A stretch of DNA of 64,000 nucleotides from Chromatiaceae bacterium (GTDB taxonomy: Bacteria; Pseudomonadota; Gammaproteobacteria; Chromatiales; Chromatiaceae). A program made the position numbers and the translations under genes. A model generated the notes under the pieces. That model saw nothing but the letters and a program-made list of their open reading frames with translations, was not told the origin of the DNA and searched no databases. Within the stretch, counting starts at the first letter, position 1. Each line of letters begins with the position of its first letter. This document shows positions 44,732 through 55,266 of this stretch, piece by piece. The stretch lies in contig REDK01000158.1 in assembly GCA_007693535.1 (NCBI GenBank), forward strand, positions 1 through 64,000. The letters run 5' to 3'.

Positions 44732-47700
44732 ATGGAGACACTCCAGGTCGACGCCAGCAGCGGCAGCCTCACCGGCCTGCTCGACATCGAACAGCTCAAG
44801 CCGCTGCTGGAACGCTTCTGTGCGGCGTTCGGGGTCGCGGCAATGATCACCAACCGGGAGGGCGAGGTACTCGCCAGCGCGACTCGGCAGGAGGAGATCT
44901 GCAGCAACCAGGCCGGCGATCCGGTTGCGGCGACGGCACCGGTGCGTTGTCTGGAGCTGGGGCTACGCCTGGCCGCCTACCAACGCGAGACCCCGGCGCA
45001 GCCCTTTGCGCTGATCGACTGCGCCGATGGCCTGGGGGGCGCGGTCACCCCGCTGTGGATCGAGGGCGAGCATGTGGCCAACATCTGCATCGGCCCCTTT
45101 CTGCCGGCGCCGATCGATGCCGGCACCGGCAAGGTACAGCCCGCCAAGCGTAGCCTGACACTCATGACTGCAGATGCGACCGTGGCAGCCCCAGAACTGC
45201 CGCGGGAACGCCTGCCGGCGATACTTGGGTTTCTGGCCGCCTTCACCGAGACCCTGATCGCCCTGAACCTGGCCCGGCGCCGCGCCGCCGAGGGGCCGCG
45301 CGCCGACGAATTGCGCCGTGGCTGCGAGGCCGCATTGAGTCTGGCCGAGGATGCGGAAGAGGCTCAAGCCGAAGAGGCTCAACAGGCACGCGCGCAGAAG
45401 GCCCGCTATTTCGAGACCCTGGAAGAGCAGGTCCACGAACGCACCGAGGAACTACGCCGCAACCGCGAGGAACTGCAGGCGATCCTGGATAACTCGCCGG
45501 TGCTGATTCATGTCAAGGACAGCGCCGGGCGCTACACCCTGGTCAATCATCGCTGGGCCGAACTGGCCCAGATCCCGGAAGACCAAGCGCTCGGCCATAC
45601 CGACGCCGAGGTGTTTCCGCCGGCACTGGCCGCCGAACTGAGCCGCGACGACCATCGGGTACTGGTCGATGGCCAGGCCTATCAGGTCGAGGACATCCGC
45701 CATCACGCGGGTCAGGACCTCGTGTTCTACACCTACAAATTCCCGCTGCTGGACGATCGGGGCCGGCCCTACGGCATCTGTGGCATCTCCCACGACGTCA
45801 CGGAACTCAAGCGCGCCGAACAGGAACTGCGCCAAGCCCGCGACCTGGCCGAGGACGCCAACCGCGCGAAATCCGACTTTCTGGCCAATATGAGCCACGA
45901 GATCCGGACCCCGCTCAACGCCATCATCGGCATGACCCATCTGGCCCTCGGGACCGATCTCACCCCGCGCCAACGCAGCTTCATCGACAAGACACATCGC
46001 TCGGCCCAGTCGTTGCTGGGCATCATCAACGACATCCTCGATTTCTCCAAGATCGAGGCCGCCAAGCTGAGCCTGGAATCGACTGGCTTCCGCCTCACCG
46101 AGGTCCTCGAGGACCTGGCCACGACGATCGGCCTGAAGGCCGAGGACAAGGGCATCGAACTGCTGTTCGACTGCGACCCGGACATCCCCGACGCGTTGCT
46201 CGGTGATCCGCTTCGGCTCGGCCAGATCCTGATCAACCTCGGCAACAATGCGGTGAAGTTCACCGAAGACGGCGAGATCCTGGTCTGTACGCGCCTGCTC
46301 GAAAGCGACAACCAGCACCTCAAACTGCATTTCTCGATCCACGACACCGGCATTGGCCTGACCCCGACCCAGCAGGCGCGGTTGTTTCGCCCCTTCACCC
46401 AGGCTGACAGTTCCACCACCCGCCGCTTCGGCGGCACCGGGCTGGGGCTGGCGATCTGCAAGCGTCTGGTCGGTCTGATGGGGGGCGATATCTGGGTGGA
46501 GAGCACGCCCGAGGTCGGCAGCGTGTTCCATTTCACTGCCCGCTTCGAGCATGACCGGCAAGCCCTGGCGGCGACGACCGCCGCGGAGGCGATCACCACA
46601 GCGGTGCTGGTGGTCGATGACAATGCCACTGCGCGCCGGGTGCTGACCGCGATGGTGCGCGCTCGCGGCCTGCCAGTCACCGAGGCCGCGGACGGTCGCG
46701 GCGCCCTGGCCGCGATCCGCGCGGCCCAGGCCACGGGCGAACCCTTCGGCCTGGTCCTGATGGACTGGCGTATGCCGGATCTGGACGGGCTGGAGACGAC
46801 GCGCCAGCTCCACGCGGCAGCCGATATCGACCCCAAGCCGCGGGTCATCATCATCACCGCCCATGGGCAAGCCGAAGCGGACGAAGAAGTTGGTGAACTG
46901 CCCATTGCCGGCTATCTGACCAAGCCGGTGAGCCCGGCCCAACTGCAGGCCCTGCTGGCACCAGCAGCAGACGCCGATGATCCCACCGTGCCCGCGGCCG
47001 CCACCGGCACGCTGCCGCCGAACACCCGCGTGCTCCTGGTCGAGGACCATGAGATCAACCAGCAACTGGCGATTGCATTGCTGACCAGTATCGGCATCGG
47101 CGTGGACCTGGCCCATAACGGCTGCGAGGCGGTTGCTATGGTTGCCGCCGACAATTACGACGCAGTGCTGATGGACATTCAGATGCCAGAGATGGACGGT
47201 TACGAGGCGGCCCGGCGCATCCGCGGCGAACTGGGCCAGACCCGGCTGCCGATCATTGCCATGACCGCCAGTGCGCTACCGGCAGACCGGGAACAGGCCC
47301 TGGCGGCCGGCATGAACGACCATATCGGTAAACCCATCGATGTGCAGATCATGCACGCGACCCTGGCGCGCTGGATCGGGCACCCGGTCAGCGCTGCCCC
47401 AATCGCTCCCACTCGAGCGGCCGGGCGCGCCGCTAGCCGGCCCGACGGATCAGCGGTCGCATCCGCTAGCGCCACCCTCCCCGAGCCGAGCGCATCGCCA
47501 TCGCTGCCCGCCGCTAGCGGCCTGGACCTGGCGACTGGCCTGACCGCCTGCCGGCAGAAGATCGGTCTGTATCTGAAGCTGCTCCGACGCTTCCGTGCCG
47601 AATACCGCGACTACGCCGCGCGCCTGCAGACGGACCTGGCGGCAGCAGCCAGCGCGCCGCCCGACCAGCAGGGCCGGTGGCAGCGGCTGGCGCGCAGCCT

Positions 47701-48298
47701 GCATGGCCTAAAAGGCATCGCTGCCAACCTCGGGGCGCAGGCGGTGGCCACTGCAGCCGCTGCCCTGGAGGCGGCGCTGGAGCAGACCCTGACGGATGCC
47801 GACACAGCGGCGCCGACGACGCCGATCGAACCCCTGACCGCCGCACTGATCCAGGCCTTGGCACGCACCGGTGCTGCCATCGACGCCCTCTCCGCCGCGG
47901 ACCTGCGGCCCGCGGCGCCGGCCACCGGACATCAGCCTGCACTGCAGACCGGGCAACTGCGACCGGCCCAGGAACTGGTCGACCGCCTGGCCGGTCTGCT
48001 GGCCGACTGCGATGCTGCCTCCTTGGAGGTGGCCGCGGCACTGGCCGAACGCCTGGCCCCCGATGGCCGTCTGGGCGGCCTCGCCGCGCGCCTGACCGAA
48101 CAGGTACAAGGCTTCGATTTTGCCACCGCCAGCCACCAGCTCGACGAACTCCGCGTCGCGATCGAGGCCGGCATCAAAGCCGGCAGCGGGGCCTGGAACA
48201 CACCCGGCGCCGCGCCAGCGGAGCCAGCAATGGCGCTGACGCCGAACAACACGAGCGATGCTTGCGCAACCCAAGCCGGAACCAGCACCGGGACCTGA
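44732..48298 (+). CDS. Hybrid sensor histidine kinase (PocR-like, PAS, HisKA/HATPase, two REC, Hpt-like)
   Basis: [20 protein letters not shown] (H-box); [15 protein letters not shown]; two receiver domains ([28 protein letters not shown]); [13 protein letters not shown] Hpt. Confidence 0.9.
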   Translation: METLQVDASSGSLTGLLDIEQLKPLLERFCAAFGVAAMITNREGEVLASATRQEEICSNQAGDPVAATAPVRCLELGLRLAAYQRETPAQPFALIDCADGLGGAVTPLWIEGEHVANICIGPFLPAPIDAGTGKVQPAKRSLTLMTADATVAAPELPRERLPAILGFLAAFTETLIALNLARRRAAEGPRADELRRGCEAALSLAEDAEEAQAEEAQQARAQKARYFETLEEQVHERTEELRRNREELQAILDNSPVLIHVKDSAGRYTLVNHRWAELAQIPEDQALGHTDAEVFPPALAAELSRDDHRVLVDGQAYQVEDIRHHAGQDLVFYTYKFPLLDDRGRPYGICGISHDVTELKRAEQELRQARDLAEDANRAKSDFLANMSHEIRTPLNAIIGMTHLALGTDLTPRQRSFIDKTHRSAQSLLGIINDILDFSKIEAAKLSLESTGFRLTEVLEDLATTIGLKAEDKGIELLFDCDPDIPDALLGDPLRLGQILINLGNNAVKFTEDGEILVCTRLLESDNQHLKLHFSIHDTGIGLTPTQQARLFRPFTQADSSTTRRFGGTGLGLAICKRLVGLMGGDIWVESTPEVGSVFHFTARFEHDRQALAATTAAEAITTAVLVVDDNATARRVLTAMVRARGLPVTEAADGRGALAAIRAAQATGEPFGLVLMDWRMPDLDGLETTRQLHAAADIDPKPRVIIITAHGQAEADEEVGELPIAGYLTKPVSPAQLQALLAPAADADDPTVPAAATGTLPPNTRVLLVEDHEINQQLAIALLTSIGIGVDLAHNGCEAVAMVAADNYDAVLMDIQMPEMDGYEAARRIRGELGQTRLPIIAMTASALPADREQALAAGMNDHIGKPIDVQIMHATLARWIGHPVSAAPIAPTRAAGRAASRPDGSAVASASATLPEPSASPSLPAASGLDLATGLTACRQKIGLYLKLLRRFRAEYRDYAARLQTDLAAAASAPPDQQGRWQRLARSLHGLKGIAANLGAQAVATAAAALEAALEQTLTDADTAAPTTPIEPLTAALIQALARTGAAIDALSAADLRPAAPATGHQPALQTGQLRPAQELVDRLAGLLADCDAASLEVAAALAERLAPDGRLGGLAARLTEQVQGFDFATASHQLDELRVAIEAGIKAGSGAWNTPGAAPAEPAMALTPNNTSDACATQAGTSTGT

Positions 48299-48314
48299 GC
48301 CGCACTGCCGCGCA

Positions 48315-49283
48315 TCAGCCGGCGCCAGAACGCATCCCCGACCCGACCACGGTCGCCGACGCGACCGGTGCCAGCACCGATCCTCGGTCAAGCTGCTCCG
48401 GGTTCACCGGCCGACCATCCGCGCCAAAACACAGGCCCTGCGAGAGGGCGATCAAATCGCCCTCGCCCAAGGGCTGCCAGCGTTCATCGGTGAGCGGCAC
48501 GCTGGCCACCAGCGCCACATCCTGGCGGATACTCTTCAGGCGCACCCCGGCCTCGGCCAGTTCCGGGGCGGCCCGCCAGCAGCAACGCTGCAGCAGATAG
48601 AGTCCCGGCGCGCGCAGACAGCCGTCGGCCTGGGTCCGCCGATCGGCATGCACGAATAGGGCATCGCCATCGGCATAGATGAAATTGGCCGAGCCCAATC
48701 GGCGCAATTCGCGCGCATAGTCGGCCAGCAGCGCGAGCCGCGCCGACAGCGCCGGGACGGTGCCGGCGGCAGCATCCCACAGCGGGGTCAGGCGGGTCAG
48801 CAGGCCGCAGAAGGCGCGCTCCGAATCGGAATCGCCGATTGGGCGAAAACGGCTGCCAGCGGTCACCGGAACCAGGACCGAGTCCGCAATCGCCGCTGCA
48901 ACCGGGGTCACAACCGGGTTCACAACCGCTGCGGCGGCGGCCAGTGCCGGCAGATCGCCATTGTGGGCAAACACATGCATATGCCCGCCGAGTTCCCGCG
49001 AAAACGGTTGGGTATTGCGCAGCGAGCGCTCGCCGAAGGTGGCCAGGCGGATATGGGAGACGGCCATGCGCGTCCGCAGCCCCTGGCGTTCCATGAACTG
49101 CATCAACGGACTCTTGCAGGCCGGATGCGGTTCGCGCAGCAACAAGCAATCCGGCCCTTCGTAAAAGGCCAAGCCCCAACCGTCGCGGTGCGGGCCTTCG
49201 TCGCCGCCATGCCGGGCCAGGCGCTCCAGGGAGAACCCCAGCGTCGCCGGCACGCGGCTGGACATCGCAAACAGTTCACACAT
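48315..49283 (-). CDS. Class II glutamine amidotransferase (YafJ-like)
   Basis: MCELFAMSSRVPATLGFSLERLARHGGDEGPHRDGWGLAFYEG. Confidence 0.88.
   Translation of the reverse strand: MCELFAMSSRVPATLGFSLERLARHGGDEGPHRDGWGLAFYEGPDCLLLREPHPACKSPLMQFMERQGLRTRMAVSHIRLATFGERSLRNTQPFSRELGGHMHVFAHNGDLPALAAAAAVVNPVVTPVAAAIADSVLVPVTAGSRFRPIGDSDSERAFCGLLTRLTPLWDAAAGTVPALSARLALLADYARELRRLGSANFIYADGDALFVHADRRTQADGCLRAPGLYLLQRCCWRAAPELAEAGVRLKSIRQDVALVASVPLTDERWQPLGEGDLIALSQGLCFGADGRPVNPEQLDRGSVLAPVASATVVGSGMRSGAG
48899..48930. repeat. Coding short tandem repeat, 12-bp period (CAACCGGGGTCA / CAACCGGGTTCA / CAACCG)
   Basis: Lies within the amidotransferase ORF, coding a low-complexity VNPVVTPVAAA insertion. 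Confidence 0.6.
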
Positions 49284-49459
49284 GGACGAACTCGCTGCGC
49301 AGGCTGAATCGGAACGGCACTGCTGCCAAGGCCGCAGCAAGGTCAACGCCCGGCGTTGGCAGTCTTCGTTGCGGCCCCGGCGGCATTCGCGGATGATCGT
49401 GAAGCACGTTCATCAGCCCGCCGCCCCCTGCCCCGCCCTCGACGCGAGAACCATCCCGC

Positions 49460-51247
49460 ATGCTGGACCCCGATAGCTTCGTTCAGGCCGCCGTCGTGGT
49501 ACTGGTGGTTGCCGCCATCGCAGTGGCCCTGTTCCGCCACTTTGGACTGGGATCGATCCTCGGCCTGCTGGTGACCGGCGTACTGATCGGCCCCTACACC
49601 CCAGGACCAGCCATTACCAACCGGGTGGACGAACTCCGTCACTTTACCGAACTGGGGGTCGTCCTGCTGCTGTTCGTCATCGGTCTGGAGATGCAGCCGC
49701 GGCGGCTGTGGGAGATGCGCCATGCCCTGTTCGGGCTCGGTACCGCGCAGGTGCTGCTGTCCGGGCTGGGCCTGACCATCTATTTCGGACTGCTGCTCGG
49801 GACCTGGCCGGTGGCGCTGCTGATCGGCCTGGGGCTGGCGCTCTCCTCCACCGCCCTGGTCATGCAATACCTCTACGAGCGTGGGGAGATCGCCAGCCCC
49901 CACGGCCAGACCGCATTCGCGATCCTACTGCTGCAAGACCTCGCGGTGGTGCCGATGCTGGCCCTGCTGCCGGTGCTGGCGAGCCGTGGACCACTGCCCG
50001 CGGAGACGGCCATCGGCTGGCAACTGGCCGGGGCGGCCCTGATGCTGGGGCTGTTGGTGGTACTGGGACGCTGGGTGATGCCCTGGGTGCTGGAATGGCT
50101 GGCCCGGCAATACAACCGCGAGGCCTTCTTTCTGGTGGTGATGGCGGCGGTGTTCGTGGCCGCCTGGGCGATGGACCTCGCCGGCATGTCGATGGCGCTG
50201 GGCGCCTTCCTGCTCGGCATGATGCTCTCGGAATCACGCTTCAACGTGCAGATCCATGCCAGCGTCGAGCCCCACAAGGGCCTGTTGATGAGCCTGTTCT
50301 TCATCGCCGTCGGCATGTCGGTGGACCCGGCCGTGGTGGCGGCCGAGCCGTTCCGGTTCCTCGATGCCCTACTCGCCCTGCTGGTGATCAAGGCCGCGGT
50401 GCTCTACTGGCTGTGCCGACGCTTCGGCAGTCAGCCGGCAGAGGCGGCGCGGGTCGCCTTCCTGCTGGCCCAGGCCGGCGAGTTCGGCTTCATCCTGTTC
50501 GGGGCCGCCAAGCTTGCCGGCCTGATGGACGATGCCCTGTTCGTGCAGATCGTGGCGCTGATCTCGCTCAGCATGCTGCTAACCCCGCTGCTGGCGCATT
50601 TCGGGACCTGGGCTGGCGGACGCATAGTCAGCGCTGCGCCGCCGGTGGATGCGCATTTCTACTATCAGGCCGGCCGTACTGGCGCGACCCCACCGCGGGT
50701 GATCATCGCCGGTTACGGACGCGTCGGCCACACCATCGGCGCCGTGCTCGCCGCCCATCGCATCCCCTATGTCGCGTTCGATGCCAATCCGGTGCTGGTG
50801 GCACGCTGGCGTAGCGATGGCTATCCGGTCTTCTACGGCGATATCCGCGACCCGCACCTGCTGAGTGCCGCGCGCGTCGACCAGGCGCAGGTGGTGGTGC
50901 TGACCCTCGACGATCAACAGGCGACCCTGGCCGCCACCAGCCTGGTCCGCGGCCATGCCCCTGGGGTGATTATCGTGGCCCGGGCCCGCGACCTGGTCGC
51001 CTGCGACGCCCTGTTCCGGGCCGGCGCCAGCAAGGCCTTTCCCGAGGCAGTAGAGGCCAGCCTGCGCCTCGCCACCGAGACGCTGGAGGGACTCGGCATC
51101 TCCGACCGGGCCGCCGAGGCGATCGTCGACGATGCCCGCGGGCGCGACTATGCACAGGTACGCTCCAACCTGGATGCGGTCCCGGTGGTCCCGCCGGTCG
51201 CTGCCACCGACGCCGGCGGCACCGAGGCCCCGGGCAGCAGTTCTTGA
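49460..51247 (+). CDS. CPA2 family monovalent cation:proton antiporter with RCK/TrkA-N domain (KefB/C-like)
   Basis: MLDPDSFVQAAVVVLVVAAIAVALFRHFGLGSILGLLVTGVLIGP; VIIAGYGRVGHTIGAVLAAHRIPYVAFDANP. Confidence 0.9.
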   Translation: MLDPDSFVQAAVVVLVVAAIAVALFRHFGLGSILGLLVTGVLIGPYTPGPAITNRVDELRHFTELGVVLLLFVIGLEMQPRRLWEMRHALFGLGTAQVLLSGLGLTIYFGLLLGTWPVALLIGLGLALSSTALVMQYLYERGEIASPHGQTAFAILLLQDLAVVPMLALLPVLASRGPLPAETAIGWQLAGAALMLGLLVVLGRWVMPWVLEWLARQYNREAFFLVVMAAVFVAAWAMDLAGMSMALGAFLLGMMLSESRFNVQIHASVEPHKGLLMSLFFIAVGMSVDPAVVAAEPFRFLDALLALLVIKAAVLYWLCRRFGSQPAEAARVAFLLAQAGEFGFILFGAAKLAGLMDDALFVQIVALISLSMLLTPLLAHFGTWAGGRIVSAAPPVDAHFYYQAGRTGATPPRVIIAGYGRVGHTIGAVLAAHRIPYVAFDANPVLVARWRSDGYPVFYGDIRDPHLLSAARVDQAQVVVLTLDDQQATLAATSLVRGHAPGVIIVARARDLVACDALFRAGASKAFPEAVEASLRLATETLEGLGISDRAAEAIVDDARGRDYAQVRSNLDAVPVVPPVAATDAGGTEAPGSSS

Positions 51248-51274
51248 CCCCGACCACACCCAGCGCGCCCCCGA

Positions 51275-52426
51275 ATGAGCAGACAACGACGGTACTGGCA
51301 GCATCGCCTGACGCTGGTCTGGTTGCTACTCATGCTGAGCGGGGTGGCGTTCGCTCTGCGCCCGGCGCCCGCCGGGGTGCAACCCGATCCCGGCCGAACA
51401 CCCGCGGCACCCCCGGTGGCGCACATCGACGCCCGCCTCAGTCGCCCCCAGGCGCGAGTTGGCGAGCAGGTGCTGCTGACCATCGAGGTACGGGCTCCGA
51501 CCCCGCCGCTGGGACATTTCCACCCACCACGGATCGGGTCGGCCCGGCTGTTTCTGTTAGGGGAGACACGCCGGACGCTGGCTGACACGAGCGCGGCACC
51601 AGTCATACTGGAGCGCCGCTATGCCCTGTTCCCAACGGAACCCGGTCCGCTCGAGATCCCGCCGTTGCGCTTCGATGCCTGGGGTCCGGACGGCAGCGGC
51701 CCGGCCGCACTGGCCTCGTCGCCACTGACCCTGAGCGTTGCCGCACCGCCGCCGGCAGCGGCCGAACAGACCTGGTTGCCGGCGCACGCCCTGACCCTGA
51801 CCGAGGCCGGCCCCAGCCAGGTGCGGCTGGCGCCAGGTCAGGCCATCTCGCGCCTGCTGACCCTGCGCGCCGAGGGCCTGCCGGCGGCCGACCTGCCACC
51901 ACTGCCGCTGGCACTGCCGCCGGGCCTGGAGGTGAGCGCGGACGCGCCGCGGCTATGGAACGAGACCGGGCCCGCGGGCATCGTCGGCCATCGCAGCGAA
52001 CGCCTGCTGATCATCGCCCCCGCCGCCGGCGACTATCGCGCCGAGCCGGTAGCGCTGACCTGGTGGCGCATCGCCACCGGCACCTGGGAGACCGCGACTC
52101 TGCCAGCCTGGGAACTGACCGTGGCGCCCCTGGCGGTCGCCGCCCGCCGGCAGACGCCAGACTGGCGCCCGGATCAGGTCGCGATAGCGACGGGGCCAAC
52201 ACCGGACCCGACGCCATCCGCGAGCACACCAGCCGCACCGGCAACGGCCCCCGCCGAGGCCGCGGCAGCGCCGGGCGGGCCGCACTGGCCAGGCGCGCTG
52301 CTGGTCGGCGTCGGATTGGCGGGCCTGACGCTGCTGGGCCTGATACTGCTGGGCCTGCGTGCGCTCTGGGTGCGCCGCCGCCGGCCCGGCTCACGGGTAT
52401 CGGCCGCCACCAACCACCCGGCCTGA
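51275..52426 (+). CDS. BatD-like membrane protein
   Basis: N-terminal TM, HIDARLSRPQARVGEQVLLTIEV Ig-like region, C-terminal TM. Confidence 0.6.
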   Translation: MSRQRRYWQHRLTLVWLLLMLSGVAFALRPAPAGVQPDPGRTPAAPPVAHIDARLSRPQARVGEQVLLTIEVRAPTPPLGHFHPPRIGSARLFLLGETRRTLADTSAAPVILERRYALFPTEPGPLEIPPLRFDAWGPDGSGPAALASSPLTLSVAAPPPAAAEQTWLPAHALTLTEAGPSQVRLAPGQAISRLLTLRAEGLPAADLPPLPLALPPGLEVSADAPRLWNETGPAGIVGHRSERLLIIAPAAGDYRAEPVALTWWRIATGTWETATLPAWELTVAPLAVAARRQTPDWRPDQVAIATGPTPDPTPSASTPAAPATAPAEAAAAPGGPHWPGALLVGVGLAGLTLLGLILLGLRALWVRRRRPGSRVSAATNHPA

Positions 52427-52544
52427 GCCGCCCCAACCGCAACGCCCGGGACCGTTACCAACCCACGGCGAAGCACTGCGGTGTCAACGGGGTCAGACCC
52501 CGCTGAAGCGGAGACTCAGCGACCAAGGCGCTTCGGCAGCCTTG

Positions 52545-52991
52545 TCATGACTGGCCCAGCAGCTTGGTCAGCCGCGCGATCTCCTGCTGCGCCTCCACCT
52601 GCTCGGTCACGTCGTACTGCACCCCCAGATAGTAGAGCAACTGCCCTTGGCCATCGAACAGCGGGCGGATCGACAGGCGGTTGTAGAACAGGCTGCCGTC
52701 CTTGCGATAGTTGCGCAGGGTCACCTCCACCGGACGCTGCTCCGCCAGCGCCGCGCGGATGGCAGCAAGGGCATCCTGATCCTGATCGTCGGTCTGCAGG
52801 AACCGGCAGTTGCGCCCGACGATCTCGTCGCGGCTATAGCCAGTCATGCGCTCGAAGACCTCGTTGGCATAGACGATTGGGTTGTCCGGCAGGTCAGGGT
52901 CGGACAGGGTCACGCCATTGACACAGTTGTCGAGGATCTCGGCCAGGACCGCCGGAATCATGTCCGGATCTTTTTCGACTTCGAAATGCAT
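52545..52991 (-). CDS. Short LOV (PAS) domain protein, putative blue-light photoreceptor
   Basis: GRNCRFLQ motif with adduct-forming Cys, LRNYRKDGSLFYNRLSIRPL, YYLGVQYDVTEQ. Confidence 0.88.
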   Translation of the reverse strand: MHFEVEKDPDMIPAVLAEILDNCVNGVTLSDPDLPDNPIVYANEVFERMTGYSRDEIVGRNCRFLQTDDQDQDALAAIRAALAEQRPVEVTLRNYRKDGSLFYNRLSIRPLFDGQGQLLYYLGVQYDVTEQVEAQQEIARLTKLLGQS

Positions 52992-53115
52992 CGGGAGAGT
53001 CCTCAGGGTGACGAACGGGAAACGAGGCGCTGGCGGGCTTGGCGGTTCTGTGCGCCTGAAGCCGCACCGGCAGCCGCAATGGCGGCCGCGCCGACAGCAG
53101 GGACATGCGGGCGCC

Positions 53116-53649
53116 CTAGGCCGTGGTCGCCGCGGCGTCGGCCTCGATCAGGCGCTTCAGGTTGCGCACCGTGCGGTGGGCGCCATCTTGCACGGCAACG
53201 CGGATGAGCTTCTCAAACGGCTTCATCATCAGCTCCACCCGCCTGATCTCGAAGGTGAAGGTCAGCCTGGTATGGTCGGCGGTGGGCTCCAAACGATAAT
53301 CCACCAGAAACAGCGGCGCGGAGGTGCTTTCCACCGTCAGCCGCCCCGGCGCCACGCGGGTGCCGATGCCGGCCCTGGCCCCATTTGGACTGACAGTGGC
53401 GGCTGCCGCCGGGACCTCGCCCGGCGGCATCATCCGAGTAATGCGAAAGGTAGAATCACTGCGCCGGCCCTGATCCACGCGGATCTGCCGCCCGAAGCTA
53501 CCAACCCGCAGCGGCCCCTTAGAGAGGATGCGCAGTTCCTTGACCTCCGGCGACCAGCGCGGATAGTTGCGCTCGAAGTCCTCGGCAATGAAGGTGTACA
53601 CCGCCCGCGGGGGCCGGTGGATCTCGATGCTGGCTTGCGCTTTGACCAC
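53116..53649 (-). CDS. SRPBCC family protein
   Basis: GTG start after AGGAGG; VKAQASIEIHRPPRAVYTFIAEDFERNYPRWSPEVKEL. Confidence 0.75.
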   Translation of the reverse strand: MVKAQASIEIHRPPRAVYTFIAEDFERNYPRWSPEVKELRILSKGPLRVGSFGRQIRVDQGRRSDSTFRITRMMPPGEVPAAAATVSPNGARAGIGTRVAPGRLTVESTSAPLFLVDYRLEPTADHTRLTFTFEIRRVELMMKPFEKLIRVAVQDGAHRTVRNLKRLIEADAAATTA

Positions 53650-53831
53650 GTTGTCCTCCTGTAGGAAGAGACATACGGCAACTGCCGGGAGACGCGGACC
53701 ACAAGGCGCCAGACCAACCTGCTGATCTGTGACTCGCCGGCACCCGCCGCTACCCGCCAGTGCGACTGATCCCGGTGGGCGGAGGTTCCGGGGTCGCCCG
53801 TACCCTAGCAGACAGACCCTTTCGAAACAGC

Positions 53832-55193
53832 ATGAACCAGGCCGCAACCACCGACGATTCCCCGGCAACGGCACCCCAGGGCAGGTTGGGCAATCTCTAC
53901 GATCTCATCACCGGCGACGAGGATGCCCGCGTCTGCAAGGATATCCCAGCGGCATCCTGCCACGACCAGCCGCGCAACTTCTTCGCCTATCTGGGCGCCA
54001 ACCTACTGACCAAAGTGGCGGACGAACTGGGCAGTGCCAAGCTGATTCTGCCCTGGTTATTCGGCGTGATCGGCGCCCCGGCCGGCCTGGTCGGGCTGCT
54101 GGTGCCGATCCGCGAGGCCGGCGTCCTGCTGCCGCAACTGGCGGTGGCTGCCTACATTCGCCTGCTGCCGATCCGCAAGGGGGTCTGGATTCTAGGAGCG
54201 CTGCTGTCTGCCGCGAGCCTGGCCTTGATGGCCCTGGCCGCGGCAACCCTCACCGGCGCCCTCGCCGGCGGGGTCATCGTCGCCCTCCTGCTGCTGTTCA
54301 GCCTCTCCCGCGGGTTGGCCTCGGTGGCGGCCAAGGACGTGCTCGGCAAGACCGTCTCCAAGGCCCGTCGTGGCAACCTCATGGGCCTGTCCGCCGGCAT
54401 CGCTGGAGCCCTGACCCTGGTGCTGGGGCTCTATCTGGAACTTGCGACCGGGTTCAGCACTGGGTTCAGCACCGGGGTATTCGTCAGCCTGCTCGGCGGC
54501 GCCGCGCTGATCTACATCCTCGCCGCACTGCTGTTTCAGTTCATCGCAGAGCAACCCGGCGCCACCACCGGTGGCGGCAACGCCCTCGACAGCGCCCGCC
54601 AGAGCATCGCCCTGCTGCGCACCGATCCCGGCTTCGGCCACTTCGTGCTGGTGCGCATCGCCCTGCTCAGCGTCGCCCTGGCGCCGCCCTTCTATGTGCT
54701 GCTGGCACAAGCGGCGAGCGGTGGCAACATCGCCGGCCTCGGCGCCATGATCATCGCCAGCGGCCTGGCCAGCAGCCTCAGCGCCCCGCTCTGGGGGCGC
54801 CTCAGCGATCGCTCGTCGCGCCTGGTGATGGTGCTGTCGGCCCTGCTGGCCGGGCTGCTCGGGGTGCTGACCTACGGGCTGTACCGACTCGACGGCGGCC
54901 TGCTGGCGAGTCCGCTGGCCTTCGCCGGGCTGTTCCTGGTGCTCAATGTCGCCCACGCCGGGGTGCGCCTGGGCCGCAAGGTCTATCTGGTCGACATGGC
55001 CAGCAGCGACACCCGCGCCGCCATGGTCGCGGTCAGCAACACGGTCATCGGCGTGGCCATGCTTGGCGGCGGCCTCATCGGCATCCTCGGCGACCTCTAC
55101 GACGCCGCCACGGTGATCCTGATACTCGGCCTCGGCGCCCTCGGCGCCGGCCTCTACGCCCTCGCCCTCAAAGAGGTCTCGGAGCCAGCCTGA
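53832..55193 (+). CDS. MFS transporter
   Basis: Multi-TM, FFAYLGANLLTKVADELGSAKLILPWLFG, AKDVLGKTVSKARRG motif. Confidence 0.8.
   Translation: MNQAATTDDSPATAPQGRLGNLYDLITGDEDARVCKDIPAASCHDQPRNFFAYLGANLLTKVADELGSAKLILPWLFGVIGAPAGLVGLLVPIREAGVLLPQLAVAAYIRLLPIRKGVWILGALLSAASLALMALAAATLTGALAGGVIVALLLLFSLSRGLASVAAKDVLGKTVSKARRGNLMGLSAGIAGALTLVLGLYLELATGFSTGFSTGVFVSLLGGAALIYILAALLFQFIAEQPGATTGGGNALDSARQSIALLRTDPGFGHFVLVRIALLSVALAPPFYVLLAQAASGGNIAGLGAMIIASGLASSLSAPLWGRLSDRSSRLVMVLSALLAGLLGVLTYGLYRLDGGLLASPLAFAGLFLVLNVAHAGVRLGRKVYLVDMASSDTRAAMVAVSNTVIGVAMLGGGLIGILGDLYDAATVILILGLGALGAGLYALALKEVSEPA
54447..54478. repeat. Coding short tandem repeat, 12-bp period (ACCGGGTTCAGC), encodes TGFSTGFSTG
   Basis: accgggttcagc actgggttcagc accggggt. 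Confidence 0.6.
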
Positions 55194-55266
55194 ACACCGC
55201 CCGCCCGAGCAACAGCGATGCGGCTGCAGGTGTGGCTGCAGCTGCACCCCCTCCACCGGTTCCGTC

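Noticed and set aside
45452-47116. 554-aa minus-strand ORF over the hybrid kinase
   Set aside because: Antisense to a gene with clear HK/REC motifs; His/Gln/Gly-rich composition typical of a shadow frame.
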